Positions 11,601 to 23,274 of a stretch of 64,000 bases of DNA are shown here, in pieces (positions within the stretch are counted from its first letter, which is position 1; each line of letters starts with the position of its first letter). The notes below the pieces were generated by a model. It saw only the letters and a list, made by a program, of their open reading frames with translations, ran no database searches and was not told where the DNA came from. This stretch comes from Wurfbainia villosa (taxonomy: Eukaryota; Streptophyta; Magnoliopsida; Zingiberales; Zingiberaceae). The position numbers were made by a program, and so were the translations under genes. Location: the NCBI GenBank assembly GCA_025175895.1, contig CM045990.1:56731704-56795703 (forward strand), in the 5' to 3' direction.

Positions 11601-12130
11601 CTTGTTTATTTGTTGAAACATGTTTAGCGGTGTTATCTACCAGTGCCTGGTGTGTAGATATAGGAGCCACTGATCATGTCTGCAATACTTTACAGGGTTT
11701 CCAAGAAACCCGATGACTAGCTGAGGGAGAGATTACCGTCTTCATAGGCAATGCTTCAAAGGTGGTGGCTATTGCAGTGGGAGACGTTTATTTATCTTTT
11801 GATAGGAATAAAATTTTGGTTTTGAGAGATTGTCTTTATGTACCTACTTTTAGAAAGAATTTAATTTCAGTTTCTAAATTGTTTATGGATGGATATTCTG
11901 TTTCTTTTAATGACAAAGTGGTTATAAAAAGGAATAGGGAGATTATCTGATACAGTACATTGGTTGGCAATTTATATACTCTTGAACCCAAAAACTCCCG
12001 ATGCATATAGAAATCAATAACTCATCTTCTAAGTCTAATAAGAGAAAAGAACCTTCATGAATGAACCAAACATATCTTTGGCATCTAAGAAGCAGTCATA
12101 TTAACCTAAGTAGAATTGAAGGTTGATAGG
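11601..12130 (+). pseudogene. Copia B1 protease and pre-integrase
   Basis: The retropepsin active site reads WCVDIGATDHVC where D-(S/T)-G-A is expected, so Ile replaces the Ser/Thr next to the catalytic Asp. A stop follows shortly after (QETR then stop near 11714). The frame at 11762-11950 continues with LRDCLYVPTFRKNLISVSKL, the conserved C-terminal part of the domain. A stop at 11949 and further shifts precede the pre-integrase motif (WHL...HI) at about 12075. Confidence 0.83.
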
Positions 12131-13060
12131 TGATGGACCTTTAGGTTCATTAGTGGTGGAGGATCTCCCCAACTGCGAATCTTGCTTGGAAGGTAAAATG
12201 ACCAAGAGGCCTTTCAAGGCCAGGGGTATAGAGCCAAAGATGTGTTAGAATTGGTTCATTCTTAATTTGTCGGATCCTATGTCTATCCAGAGGCAAGAGG
12301 TGGTTTTGAATATTTCGTCTCTTTTATAGACGATTATTCAAGATATGGATACATTTACTTGATGCGCCTTAGTCAGATGCTTTGGAGTTCAAATTCAAGG
12401 TGATGTGGAGAACCGTCAGGTAAAGTATCAAGACATTCGATCGATCGTGGTGGCGAGTACCTCTTGGGAGAGTTTAGGAGTTACTTATCGGTTGGGATTG
12501 ATCCCAATTGTGCACTGGCACACCCAATGAGAATGGTGTGGCGGAGGCGAAGGAATAGGACTCTTATGGAGATGGTCGGATCTATGATGAGTTATTGAGT
12601 TACGATTCGTTACGGGGTTTGCTCTTTGGAAATAGACACACATTACGAACTTGGTTCCATCTAAATCGATACCTTCTACTCCCCTGAGTTGTGGTGGGCG
12701 AAAACCTAGTCTAAGACATATTCGGATTTGGGGTAGTCAGCACATGTCTTTGAAGGAGATCTTTGGTAAGTTGGAATCTCGTCTGAATGCGCTTGTTTGT
12801 TGGCTACCCTAAAGGAGCGAAGGGTGGTTTATTCTATAGTCCTAGAGATCGAAGGTGATCGTGAGTCTGAATGGATTTCTAGAGGAGGACTATGTGATGA
12901 ACCACAAGCCCACGAGTAGGATTGTTCTTGAGGAGTTGACGAAGTCCGACTTGGTACCACCGGTACAGAGGAGATACCACAAGTCAGCACTGCCGCGTGT
13001 CACGAGCATACACGGGAGGCACCTCGTCGTAGTGGGAGGTTGTTAGACAACCCGAGAGAT
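12131..13060 (+). pseudogene. Copia B1 integrase (heavily frameshifted)
   Basis: Comparison with the nearly intact B2 integrase (39558-40514) shows the same block order: the CESCLEGKMTKRPF zinc-binding block at about 12175, IDDYSRYGYIYLM at about 12330, an Arg/Gly-rich second-Asp region at about 12440, and the NGVAE region at about 12530. They lie in different frames, with many one- to few-base losses. The end of the domain survives at 12855-13046 (LEEDYVMNHKPTSRIVLEEL). The copy could not make an integrase. Confidence 0.85.
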
Positions 13061-13139
13061 TCATGTTTTTGGGAGAGTCTTGGACTTAGTCACAGTGAAC
13101 ATGAACTGATCCTGGACATATATGAGGCACTCCAAGATA

Positions 13140-14160
13140 GAATCAGTATCTTGGCAAAAGTCACGATGAATTCGAGAGATAGAATCTATGGATTCTAATC
13201 AGTCATGGGAGCTAGTAGAGCCACCCGATGGTGTAAAAGCCATTGGATGCAAGTGGATCTATAAGAGAAAGAGAGAGTGGGCGGGAAGGTTTAGACCTTC
13301 AAAGCTAGGCTTATTGCGAAGGGTATACTCGAAAGAGGGTATCGATTATGAGAGACCTTTTCACGATAGCTATGCTTAAGTCTATCGGATTCTCTTATCT
13401 ATAATGCTCATATGGATTATGAGATTTGTGGATGGATGTCAAGGCGGCTTTCCTTAATGGAAGTCTTGAGGAGAACATCTATATCACGATAACGGAGGAT
13501 TCATTGCTAAAGGCAAAGAGCATCTTGTATGTAAGCTTAATCGGTCCATTTATGGATTGAAGCAAGCTTCTAGATCTTGGAACATCGCTTTGATGAGGTA
13601 ATCCGGTCATATGGATTTATTCAAAGTCGGATGAGCCTTGTGTATACAAGAGATGTGGTGAAGCGTAGTGGTGTTTCTTGTACTATCGTAGATGACATTT
13701 TGTTAGTTGGCAACAATATCAAAGTGTTATCGGCGTAAGGGTATGGTTGTCAAGCAGTTTGACATGAAGGACTTGGGAGAAGTGGGACACATCCTTGGGA
13801 TCAAAGTTATAAGGGATCGCAAGAAAAGGATGTTGTGCTTATCTCGAAGCTTCATACATTGACACTATCCTTGCTCGTTTTAGCATGCAGAACTCAAGAA
13901 AGGTTTTCTACCTTTTAGGCATGGAGTTCCTTTATCTAAGAGATGTGTCCCAAAACATCAAAGGAGATAGAGGACATGAAGGCGGTTCCTTATGTTTGGC
14001 GTAGGAAGCCTTATGTATGCTATGCTATGTATGAGAGGATATCTGCTTTAGTGGGCATGGTTAGCGGATATCGAGTAATCTGAGACGGGGACATTGGGTG
14101 CGGTAAAGCATATATTGAAGTACGAGGAAGGACTAGGGATTATATCTTTGGTTTCTAGGG
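13140..14160 (+). pseudogene. Copia B1 reverse transcriptase (frameshifted)
   Basis: The N-terminal block is open at 13188-13379 (WELVEPPDGVKAIGCKWIYK). Downstream blocks (a MDVKAAFLNG-like segment at about 13435, LNRSIYGLKQASR-like at about 13540) survive in shifting frames. The catalytic box reads IVDDILLVGNN at about 13686, where copia enzymes have YVDD. The region has numerous small deletions relative to family consensus. Confidence 0.83.
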
Positions 14161-14176
14161 CAGAATCAATTAGTCA

Positions 14177-14653
14177 GTGGGTTACACGGATTCGGATTTC
14201 CAATCAGATAGGGACAAGAGTAAGTCTACCTCAGGGTTTGTGTTTACTTTTGGAGGTGGAGCCATAGTATGGAGGAGTGTCAAGCAGAAATGCGTGGCGG
14301 ACTCTACCATGGAAGCTGAGTATGTGGCAGCCTCTGAGGCAGCCAAGGAAGCTGTATGGCTAAGGAACTTCTTGATGGACTTGGATGTGATTCCTGGTTT
14401 GCACAGAACTATCACAATTTATTGTGATAACAGTGGTGCAGTTGCAAACTTGAAGGAACCACGAGCCCATAAGGCGAGTAAACACATAGAGCGCAAGTAC
14501 CACCTTATACGAGAGATCGTAAAGCGAGGAGAAGTTGTTGTCGCCAAGATTGCATCAGAGGATAACCTGGCGGATCCATTCACTAAGGCCCTTCCAGCGA
14601 AAGCGTTTGATAGGCATGTGGAGGACATGGGGATCAGATGTATGGCAGTGTGA
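14177..14653 (+). CDS. Copia B1 RNase H domain (open)
   Basis: This 158-codon frame is the intact C-terminal RNase H of the B1 Pol polyprotein. It has the four acidic catalytic positions in order: Asp in YTDSDF, Glu in TMEAEYVAAS, Asp in IYCDNSGAV and Asp in NLADPFTKAL. The conserved HIERKYHLIREIV helix lies between the last two. The domain would degrade the RNA strand during reverse transcription. It is not an independent gene: its first Met is internal to Pol and upstream Pol is broken. It ends 33 bp before the 3' LTR. Confidence 0.9.
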   Translation: MGYTDSDFQSDRDKSKSTSGFVFTFGGGAIVWRSVKQKCVADSTMEAEYVAASEAAKEAVWLRNFLMDLDVIPGLHRTITIYCDNSGAVANLKEPRAHKASKHIERKYHLIREIVKRGEVVVAKIASEDNLADPFTKALPAKAFDRHVEDMGIRCMAV

Positions 14654-14672
14654 TGACGGCATAGTCTTTTAG

Positions 14673-14686
14673 TATAAGTGGGAGAT
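14673..14686 (+). other. Polypurine tract of B1
   Basis: TATAAGTGGGAGAT directly precedes the TGTTGG start of the 3' LTR. It contains the purine run AAGTGGGAGA expected to prime plus-strand synthesis. Confidence 0.75.
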
Positions 14687-16804
14687 TGTTGGAATGTATA
14701 CTGAAAGTCTAGCTCTTTTTGTATGAACATTTTATTTTAGAATAAGAATCACATGATCATTGTTTGCACTTTATATATTTATTATATGTGTGTGCATATT
14801 GTCTAATATTTTACAATGTAGATAACATGGTGCTTGGTGTGGCACAGAAGATCATGTTATCAGTCCCTTGTAAAATATAAGTAGAGGCTCACAACCAAAA
14901 TGGTTTTGGACAAACCATTGGCATGGTTGTAGTGTAGCTTGGTATTGTTTTGTCTTGAACATGGAGTTACACTAGTACACTTAGGTGTATTGAGCAGGAC
15001 CGACATAGAGGTGATTCAATTAATTGCTGACTACATAATTGAATCGGACCTCGGATATTATGTTGTACGTGCTCTTAATCTCGATATAATAACGGGCACA
15101 TGTACTTAGTATTTATTTCTTTGATTTACCAAAGGGTGAGATTTAAATGGATTAAATCAATATGCCCGGTAAGTTGGGAAATAATATTATTTACATGGTG
15201 TGCCGTTGATTATAGGAGGAAACCGTGTCCTATATATTAGGTTGATGATGTCCCCTTGAGGAGCTCATAAGGTTCATCATGTAAACCCAGCTGGTTGACT
15301 TAGTCAACATGATGATAAGGTTGAGTGGTACTACTCGAGGAATTAGATGTTAATTAATTGATGGTCAGTAAATCAATTAATTGACTGACATTCGATATCT
15401 TAAACACGGGGAGATGAATGTACAAATAATATATGGAGCCCATATTAATTTATGGGGGTTGGTGAGGTAGTTCAATGATGATCCTCTAGTGGAATGGAAC
15501 ATCATTGATGGATCAAGTTAGTGTGGTTCCGATCCATCGGGTGGCCAAGATCCAACTCCTCCTTATGGTCCCTATCGTAGCCTAATATAATCCTAAAGAA
15601 GTCTAGATCCAAGGATGTAAAACAAAACTCTAGAACCAACGGTTGGGATTAAATCCCTAGATCCGATGGTTGGGATGAAACCCTAGAACCAACGGTTGGG
15701 ATTAAATCCCTAGATCCGATGGTTAGGATGAAACCCTAGAATCGACGGTTGGGATTAAATCCCTAGATCCGACGGTTGGGATGAAACCCTAGATCTGACG
15801 GTTGGGATGAAACCCTAGATCCGACGGTTGGGATGAAATCCTAGATCTGACGGTTGGGATGAAACCCTAGATCCGACGGTTGGGATAAAACCCTAGATCC
15901 GATGGTGGAGATTAAATCCCTAGATCTGACGGTGGAGATTAAAGGAGGCTTAAGCCCTATTCTATAAATAGAGGGTTTAGGTTGGGCGGCAAAAGAGGTT
16001 CAATTTTGGAGTTAGGGTTTTAGTTTGGGCGGCTAGGGTTTGGAAGCAAAGTTTTGGGTGGCAACTCTTGGACAAGAAGCCGGCGCCCATCTTCTTCCTT
16101 TTCTCCTTGGTGGCCGGCGCTCACTCCTTCTTTCTCTAAGCTTTGGCTGGCCCTCTTCCTTCTCCTTTGATCTTTGGTGGCCGGCGGTCCTCCAACAATT
16201 GGTGGCCGGTGCTTCTCCAACCTCTAGGTGGTCGGCAGCAACCTCTCTTCAAGGTTGGCCGACGCTCATCCCTTCGTTCCTTGGCCGGCGGTTGCATCAA
16301 ACTCCCTTGCTTGGTGGCCGGTTCTAGAAAGGAAAGGTTTTGTTGGTTCTTCTCTTTGTTCGCAGCGGACAAGGAAGGGAAGAACGCGATCTAGAAGGCT
16401 TCTACTCGTGGAGGATCTTCGCCCACACGTCGTCCACGAGGAGGATAGGACATACAGTAGAAGATCATAAGGTATAAAGTGGTACAACTTTATTTTCTGA
16501 TCTTAGCATGTTATTTTATGTGTTGATTATACAAGTGTGCGTATGTATATATTTTGTATAATCATGGACCCCGAAGACAAACACAAAAACCGGTGATCCG
16601 TCCGTCGTCTCTTCCGCGGCTAACCAACTAGAAGAGTTGTGTTGCTTGAACAACTAGTTTGTTCAAGCGATCACTCAAGTTGTTAGCACGACGACGAATA
16701 GGTTGTGCTAAGGAAACTCATCCCATCCGGATTAGTTTTTTCATTGGTGAAAATTTTAATCCGGGGACAAGGGAGCCAATGAGTCTCCGAAGCAACTCCC
16801 TATA
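14687..16804 (+). repeat. 3' LTR of copia B1
   Basis: This is 2118 bp, the same length as the 5' LTR, starting TGTTGG and ending CCTATA (the terminal CA is mutated to TA). The TATA box is at 15962-15971 and the minisatellite at 15620-15935. It is followed directly by the target duplication GTCAC. Confidence 0.95.
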
Positions 16805-16809
16805 GTCAC
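16805..16809. other. Right target-site duplication GTCAC of B1
   Basis: GTCAC follows the 3' LTR and equals 7624-7628. Confidence 0.93.
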
Positions 16810-17165
16810 GTTTTCCTATCCTAGTGGCATTTGTTCCTTCATGCAATTCTATCAATTTATTCCAAAGTTATTTAGAGTTTTTGAATGGTCCAACTCTATT
16901 GAGCTCTTCTTTAGTAAGTTCGCATTGCAAGGTGTTATGGGTCTTGTAATCGACTTAAGCACTTTTCCTTATGTCTATTGTCCATTTCTTTAGATATAGC
17001 AACTCTCCCAAGTTATCTACTAGAGCAATGAAACCTTTTCTAATATAAAACCAAACATCAAGATCTATTTTTCAAATAGCACTCTATTCACCTCTTCCAA
17101 TAACTAAAGTCCTCTCCATTAAAGAGAGGAGACCGAACGATGCTATATCCCTCTAAATGTGACAT
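16805..17165 (-). pseudogene. Copia C gag, N-terminal part
   Basis: The minus strand encodes the gag N-terminus homologous to copia A (37350-37667): a FNGEDFSYWKR block (DUF4219-like), LTKEELNRVGPF, and LWNKLIELHEGTN with GKRD at the B1 insertion point. Several stops interrupt it, including TAA just before LWNKL. The gene resumes at 7628 beyond B1. Confidence 0.83.
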
Positions 17166-17359
17166 TTTCTAATTTTACTAAAATTTGCAACAAAATTTAT
17201 CTAATGAAAAAATTTTACTAGAATGAGAAAATTTACACTAGTGCAAGATTTAAATTAAACAAATATTAAGAAAAGATTAAAAAATGTAAAGAAACATTAA
17301 TCTAGTGCAAAAATTAAAGAAAGAAAGACAAATGTATAAAGACAATTTTTGTATGCTCA
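17166..17359 (-). other. Copia C 5' leader remnant
   Basis: This AT-rich stretch between the C gag start and the L LTR has no open frame. The C primer site and 5' LTR are not present, so C is cut by L at 17360. Confidence 0.55.
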
Positions 17360-18757
17360 TGATGAGTTTGAATGATACACACTTTTTAGGTCTTATTTTC
17401 CATGCAATTCGTAGGTTTTATTTACATATTATGAATAAAACATAGCTTTTACCTTCATATTGCATTTTTAGTTCAGATAATTGTGGTTTCTATATTTTTA
17501 CTCTCAGGAGGGACAAAAGAAGACATAATAGAGCAATAGAGGAAAACCGCGACGAAACGAGAAGCAAACAGAGCCACAACACCCATTTTCTAGATTTCCT
17601 AGTGACTAACATGCCCAGAGTGTGCCAGAGGGCATGCTCATGCCCAACTCTTTTAGCACGCCCAATTCTGGGGCATGCTAGGTCTTCACAATGCCTAGCA
17701 TGCCTAGGCAGTGTCAAATGGAATTTACAACTAATTTCTTGATTTTCTCTCCAGAAAAGTCTATAAAAACCCTAGAATTAAGTTGGAAGAAAATCCGCTC
17801 GGGAGGAAAGAGTAGAAGGGAAAAGGATTCAGAGGGATTGAGGAGGAGAAGCTCTAGGACAGGAAGAAGCCTCTACGACAATAACTAGCCCAGTTTTTAC
17901 TCTTATTCTCTTCTAGTATTGGATTTATTTCTATACTTCAATGTCTTCTTCTTTCCCAACTGTAAAGTAATTCTCCTTGGTCCTAAGATTAGGGAGTAGC
18001 TCTATGTCATGTTCTCTTGGATGATTCTTTTTTATTTATTGATATATATTTCGTGATTTAGTTCTATCATGTGTTTTTGGATTAACATTACATAATTGCT
18101 AGCCACTCTTCCGTGTGTTCTTAGGGGTTAAGGGACGTACTTAGCTGTGAACCAAGACCTTGGATCCATAGAACTAAATGTGAGAATTTTGTTATAAGTA
18201 ACGATTAAAGTCTAAATAATTTCACTGGGTTCTAGTGACAAGTTCCTGCAGCGTCAAAAGTTATCTACGAACAGATGTTGTGAAAGTAATTAAACCTCTC
18301 GCGGATTTTAAGAGCATCAAAGAATTACTTGGACATATTCTTATGATTCCCCGGTAGTAGAACTAAGGTTTTGACTGCCTAAATCTAGTGATAGGATTCT
18401 AGGTAACAAGGTCGCCGGAGTTCGAATACAGGGAAAGTAGAAATCGTGTCTACGTAATATAACATTACAACCTCGAGAGAGGCTAATGATTACCTTAGAA
18501 CATTTTTACATCATGAATACATACCAATACTTGAGAATCTCTCCTTAATAACTGATATAACAAATAAAACCAACATCCTAGGATAAATCTCAAAAGCAAT
18601 TCTTTAATCTGATCTTCCTTACTTGACCATTACTCAACCAATTCATTCTTCTAGATAATCTTCCTTTGCAAACAACTAGTACTTGCCAAAGTCTCTATGG
18701 GATCAATATTTGTATTACTTGACGATGAGCGTACGCTTGTGGGTTGACTGCACATCA
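17360..18757 (+). repeat. 5' LTR of gypsy L
   Basis: It starts TGATGAG and ends near CACATCA, about 1.4 kb. A TATA-like TCTATAAAAA lies at about 17759-17768. The first 600 bp match the truncated 3' LTR at 22109-22755. Small open frames in it are not genes. Confidence 0.82.
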
Positions 18758-18889
18758 TGTTTTTGGCATCGATGTCAGGGACTACATCAATATTAGTTTA
18801 TTAGCAATTAGGTTAATCTAGATCTTTATTTATTTATATATACTTTCATTATCATTGCTATAATCATTTTCCTTTGGAGTACATTTCTT

Positions 18890-20165
18890 GTTTTATGCAT
18901 AGATTAACTAGACAGGGAGAACTAATAGAAGAAGATCCTGAGATAGAAAGAACCCTCCTTGCTAGGCAAAGACTCCAGAAATGACTTAAGGAAGCCCAAT
19001 CTACTGTTATGGAAGCACAGAAGGAAAACAAACCTTTGAAGGACGATGCCGCCCCAACTACAAGAGGGCTAAGGTCGAGCATACGAAGACCTCCCATCGA
19101 AGAAAACAACTTTGAATTGAAACCAGCGTTACTGTCTATGATACAACAACATCAGTTCAAAGGAGGAGCTACAGAAGACCCTAATTTGCACCTAGAGGTA
19201 TTTTTAGAATTTTGTGAAACTCTAAAATTTAATGGGGCTTCAACAGACGCTATCAGGTTAAGGTTGTTCCCTTTCTCACTTTGAGACTAGGCAAGAGCCT
19301 AGCTACATTCTTTCCCCACAGACTTCATGATGACATGGGATCAGCTTGAGCAGAAATTCCTCAAGAAATACTTTCCTCCAAGTAAGACAGCAAACTTCCG
19401 CCATCAAATCACAAAATTCTCACAAAAAGACAGAGAGTCACTTTTTGAAGATTGAGATCGTTTCAAAGGATTACTGCAGCAATGCCCCCATTATGGACTC
19501 GAAAGATGGCTAATCATCCACACATTCTACAATGGTATATCTTATTCTACAAAAATCTCTCTAGACTTTGCCGCAGGTGGGACCCTAATGAACAAACATT
19601 AGACAAAGCATTCGATATCATCGAAAGTGTCGCTCTCCATCACCACCAATAGGCTATGGAAGGAGGAAACCCCACTTAGACACTAGGTAATTATGAGGTA
19701 AGCACTTTAGATCTATTGACAACAAAAGTAGATAATTTATCTCAAAATTTTGAACAATTCAATGTTAATGCTATTAATACCACTAATATTTCTTGGGAGA
19801 TATTTAACATTCCAAGACATTCAACACAAAATTATCATATAGGACTCTCAACACCCGTGGAGCAGATTGATGCCATTAATAATTTCAACCAATTCCCCAT
19901 GAACAATCCCTATTCCAACTCCTATAATCCAGGGTGGAGGAATCATCCCAACTTTTCATACCGAAATATTCAGAACAAAGTTAATCATAACAATCCAGGA
20001 CAACCAGAAGGATATCAATAAGGGCAGATAGCTAACTTAGAAAAGATGATAGAAAATTTTATTAAATCCCAAACTACCAGTAACCATGAGTTCCAACAGC
20101 ATATGAGGAATTCAGATCGACAACACAAAGAAACTAACGAAGCAATCCAACACTTGTAAGCTAGG
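18890..20165 (+). pseudogene. Gypsy L gag (stop-interrupted)
   Basis: One frame runs from about 18900 through a stop at about 18982 (RLQK then stop) into the open stretch 19009-19284, which has TTRGLRSSIRRPP and a retrotransposon-gag block NLHLEVFLEFCETLKFNG. It continues past stops at 19282-19307 with WDQLEQKFLKKYFPP at about 19340 and a GLERWLIIHTFYNG block at about 19495. A Gln/Asn-rich C-terminal stretch lies at 19716-20021. Several stops look like C-to-T changes at codons for Arg, Gln or Trp. The protein would form the particle; this copy is a pseudogene. Confidence 0.85.
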
Positions 20166-20353
20166 TCAACAACTTAGCTAACCAAGCTAAAATATTGGAA
20201 ACTTAGTTGATGCAAATAGCAAATTCACCCGCAAGAGCACCAGGAAGATTCCTAGGGAAACCATAAATCAACTCCATAGAAAGATGCAACGTTGTATCTA
20301 TAATAGCACATCACAATGAAAGTAAATATGAGGCCCCTGCAACTTTCTTTAGC

Positions 20354-20932
20354 ATGGTTGAAGTAGAAGTTGATGAGCAACTTGAGGAGAAGAAAAGAGA
20401 AGTCAAGGATTGTGCATCCATCACTATAGAAGGAGAAAGAAACATGGTACCTCTAAATAAATCTCCTCTTAAACTGAACGATCTAGGTGACTTTATAATT
20501 CCATGTGAAATTTGTAACTTTGATTTCAATATAGCTATATGTGACCTAGGGTCTGTCATGAATCTCATACCGACTTCCTTTTATGAAATAATGAGGCTAA
20601 AAGGATTAAAGCCAACTAAAATGACCTTGCGACTAGCCGATGAAACAATAAGGCAACCCTTAGGCATGCTAGAAGATATCCCAGTGGTAGTAGGAAGATT
20701 TACAATACCTACTGACTTTCTTATCTTAGATATGGGCTACACTACTGAAACCCCTATTATCTTAGTGAGACCCTTCTTAGCTTCCGTTGGAGCTCTTATT
20801 GGTGTGAAAAGTAAGACATTATCTTTAGGAATAGGAAATGATAGGATCCAATTTAATCTTTCTAACCCAAATGCAATAAATATTAGAGAATTCACTTGCA
20901 GAATGATACGGGTGCATCAATACTCAATATAA
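20354..20932 (+). CDS. Gypsy L aspartic protease region (open)
   Basis: This 192-codon frame has a retropepsin core: CDLGSVMNLIP, where the catalytic motif D-L-G-(A/S) is kept, then LKPTKMTLRLADE, and the C-terminal ILVRPFLASVGA, usually ILGRPFLATAGA in this family, so the second motif has Val for Gly. The N-terminus is acidic and charged (EVEVDEQLEEKKREVKD). The enzyme would process the Gag-Pol polyprotein. The frame ends at 20932, and the expected reverse transcriptase does not follow. Start choice is arbitrary because the domain belongs to a polyprotein. Confidence 0.82.
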   Translation: MVEVEVDEQLEEKKREVKDCASITIEGERNMVPLNKSPLKLNDLGDFIIPCEICNFDFNIAICDLGSVMNLIPTSFYEIMRLKGLKPTKMTLRLADETIRQPLGMLEDIPVVVGRFTIPTDFLILDMGYTTETPIILVRPFLASVGALIGVKSKTLSLGIGNDRIQFNLSNPNAINIREFTCRMIRVHQYSI

Positions 20933-22095
20933 GAACTTTTTAAGCTGCAATCCAGAGCTGATGGACATCCTTACTCAATTTTTTTTCCTTTTAAACATTT
21001 AAAATTTCCTTTTTTTTCAATTTGCATCAATTTAACTTTATGATCAAGATATAGGAATAGACCTAATGGAGTAGCAGGCTGAACTTAGGACTCAAAGGCA
21101 GATGATAGAGGCCATGTACCATTGGCACCTTTCGCATGGTCATTTCTTTCCACCTCCAATTCTTCAGTATTTACTTTATTGTTACCATTCTATAGATTGA
21201 GGACAATGCATATTTTAAGTTGGGGGGGGGGTAGTTAGTTAATTTCCTATTTAACAGAATTTCGCATATTTTATGTGCATAATACCTTGCATTATTAGAA
21301 TACATTCGCATATTTCCTCGCATTGTTAGCATATTTTTCTGCACATATTACTTTGCATACAAACCAGGTAATATATGATATCTTGTTATTTCTTCTATTC
21401 AAGGTAATATAACTGAACTTAGTTAAGATCGGTAATGATCCTTTTTGCCTACTTGATAAGAACTTTGTTTCACTTTTTACACAATCTATAGGGTAGAAGT
21501 ATCCAAAAAGAATTCATCCCTATACTGGACTAGTACTCAAATATTCATAGGGACTTTCACAATACTTAGTTACTAGAGAAACACTTATTTCAAGAGTTAA
21601 AAAAAAAGGGGAGAGAGAGATAGATAAAGAAAAAGAAAAAGAGATTGAAAAAAAATGGAAAAAAGGAAAGATGAGATATCATTAAAGTTCCCCTTTGTGA
21701 CCAAGTAGCTATGGGGAAACACACATAGGGGTGCCCCTCGGAGGCCAACTAGTTACTGGGGAAATACTTGATATTTATTTTCTACTTTTCTTCTCCTTGA
21801 TCTTGAGTGCTCCTTTGAGACTAAGTATAATGGGGAAATGATGATCCAAGCATACTAGCTGGTAAGTGTTTCTATGCTGGATATGTGAGGAACATGGTAG
21901 AAAGGATATTTGACTCGGATTGGTGTCCAAAATCTTAAAGGTCAAAAATTCACATGGACTACAAGAATCTTTTAGTTAAGCCAATGGGATCGAATCGACA
22001 AGACTAAGTAAACTTGGGATGAGTTTTTAATAAGTTATCATGATTCTCACTCATAATTTCTTTCTTTTTCTTTGCTTGAGGACAAGCAAAAGTTT
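20933..22095 (+). other. Non-coding 3' region of gypsy L
   Basis: This is 1.16 kb without a supportable frame. It contains a purine/G run (TTAAGTTGGGGGGGGGG) at about 21218-21232 resembling the polypurine tract, and an A/G-rich low-complexity stretch at 21600-21680. Confidence 0.6.
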
Positions 22096-22108
22096 AAGTT
22101 TGGGGGTG
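22096..22108 (+). other. Polypurine tract of gypsy L
   Basis: TAAGTTTGGGGGTG sits directly before the TGATGAG start of the 3' LTR. Confidence 0.75.
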
Positions 22109-22755
22109 TGATGAGTGTGAATCACACACACTTTTTTGCCCTTATTTAGCATGTAATTCGTAGGTTTTGTTTACATATCATGCATAAAACACAGTTTTTA
22201 TTTTCATATTGCATTTTTAGTCCATATAACTGTGTTTTCTATGTTTTTACTCTCAGGAGGGACAAAAGAAGGCATAATAGAGCCACGGAGAAAAACCATA
22301 ATGAAATGGGGAGTAAACGGAGCCACAATGCCCATTTTCCGAACTTCCTAGTGTCTAACATGCCCAGGGCAAGCCAGGGGGCACACCCGTGCCCAGCTCT
22401 TTCAGCACCCCCGATTCAGGGGCATGCTAGGTCTCCACAACTCCTAACATGCTCAGATCATGCCAAATGGCATGGGCGTGCTGTGGGATAATCGAAATCA
22501 TGATTTTTCTCAATGCCGTTATGAATTTCTTGCAACTAATTTCCCAATTTTCTATTCAAAAAAGTCTATAAAAATTCTAGAGTTAAGGAGGAAGGGAATC
22601 TGATCGACAGGAAGGAGTAGAAGGGAAAAGGATTCAGAGGGATCGAGGAGAAGAAGCTCCAGGATAGGAAGAATCCACTACGACACCAACTAGTCTAGTT
22701 TATACTCTTATTCTCTTCTAGTATCGGATGTCTTTCTATACTTTGATGTCCTCTT
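22109..22755 (+). repeat. 3' LTR of gypsy L (truncated)
   Basis: It begins TGATGAGTGTGAATC and follows the 5' LTR for about 650 bp, including the TATA-like TCTATAAAAA at about 22565. It then stops at the family I LTR end (TGTAGGG at 22756). The missing ~750 bp are not seen further right. Confidence 0.85.
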
Positions 22756-23274
22756 TGTAGGGTCGATGACGTCGTGCTAGAGGGGGGTGAATAGTGATTT
22801 TTTCTTCACTTCGATGGATTGCATGCTCGCCAACAATTTGTTAGTAATATGCAGCGGAATAATAAAGTAAAATAACAAATACGAGAACAAACCACAAGAC
22901 AAGGGTATTTATGCAGTTCGGCACCAGGGTTCCTACTCCATTGGGCGAGCTCTAATTGAGCTCTAATGATGCACACTGCCACAATCAAACTTCTCCTTCT
23001 CGGAATTACACTATAGGTGAAGAAATCTCTTACATGGTCTTACAAAAATAAGAATACAATCAAAATGAAATATAATGCAAATACAAACAATTAAAAGTAA
23101 AGAACACTTTGCAAAGAGACCTTTTGATTGCTTACACCTTGGTTGCATTGGACAATCTTGGAAGGTTTGTAATGCAGCAACAATTTCCCTTCAAGATCAC
23201 CAAAAACCAACTACCCCAAATCCTCCACGAAGCCTCCTTATAAAGCTGAGCTCAGGTTGATTTTTCACATTCTA

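Larger units (their letters stand above)
7629..16804 (+). mobile_element. Copia B1, complete LTR retrotransposon
   Basis: This is a structurally complete Ty1/copia element of 9176 bp. It has two LTRs of 2118 bp each, a tRNA-Met primer site, domains in the copia order gag-protease-integrase-RT-RNase H, and a purine-rich tract before the 3' LTR. GTCAC duplications flank it, and it lies inside the gag gene of copia C. By eye the LTRs differ by only a few percent, mostly single substitutions. The internal genes carry many small frameshifts, so it is probably non-autonomous. B2 and B3 are other copies of the family. The RNase H and integrase style suggests the Tork/Ikeros side of copia; this is inference. 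Confidence 0.95.
17360..22755 (+). mobile_element. Ty3/gypsy element L, deleted for RT/integrase
   Basis: L has a 5' LTR (17360-18757), a primer-site region beginning TTTTTGGCATCGATGTCAGG (compare TTTGGCGCCGTTGCCGGGGA of many plant gypsy elements), gag, a protease, a polypurine tract, and a 3' LTR cut short by element I. No reverse transcriptase, RNase H or integrase motif lies between the protease and the 3' LTR, so it is a deletion derivative. The gag and protease style fits the Athila/Tat side of Ty3/gypsy (inference). No target duplication can be checked because the right end is missing. Confidence 0.85.
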
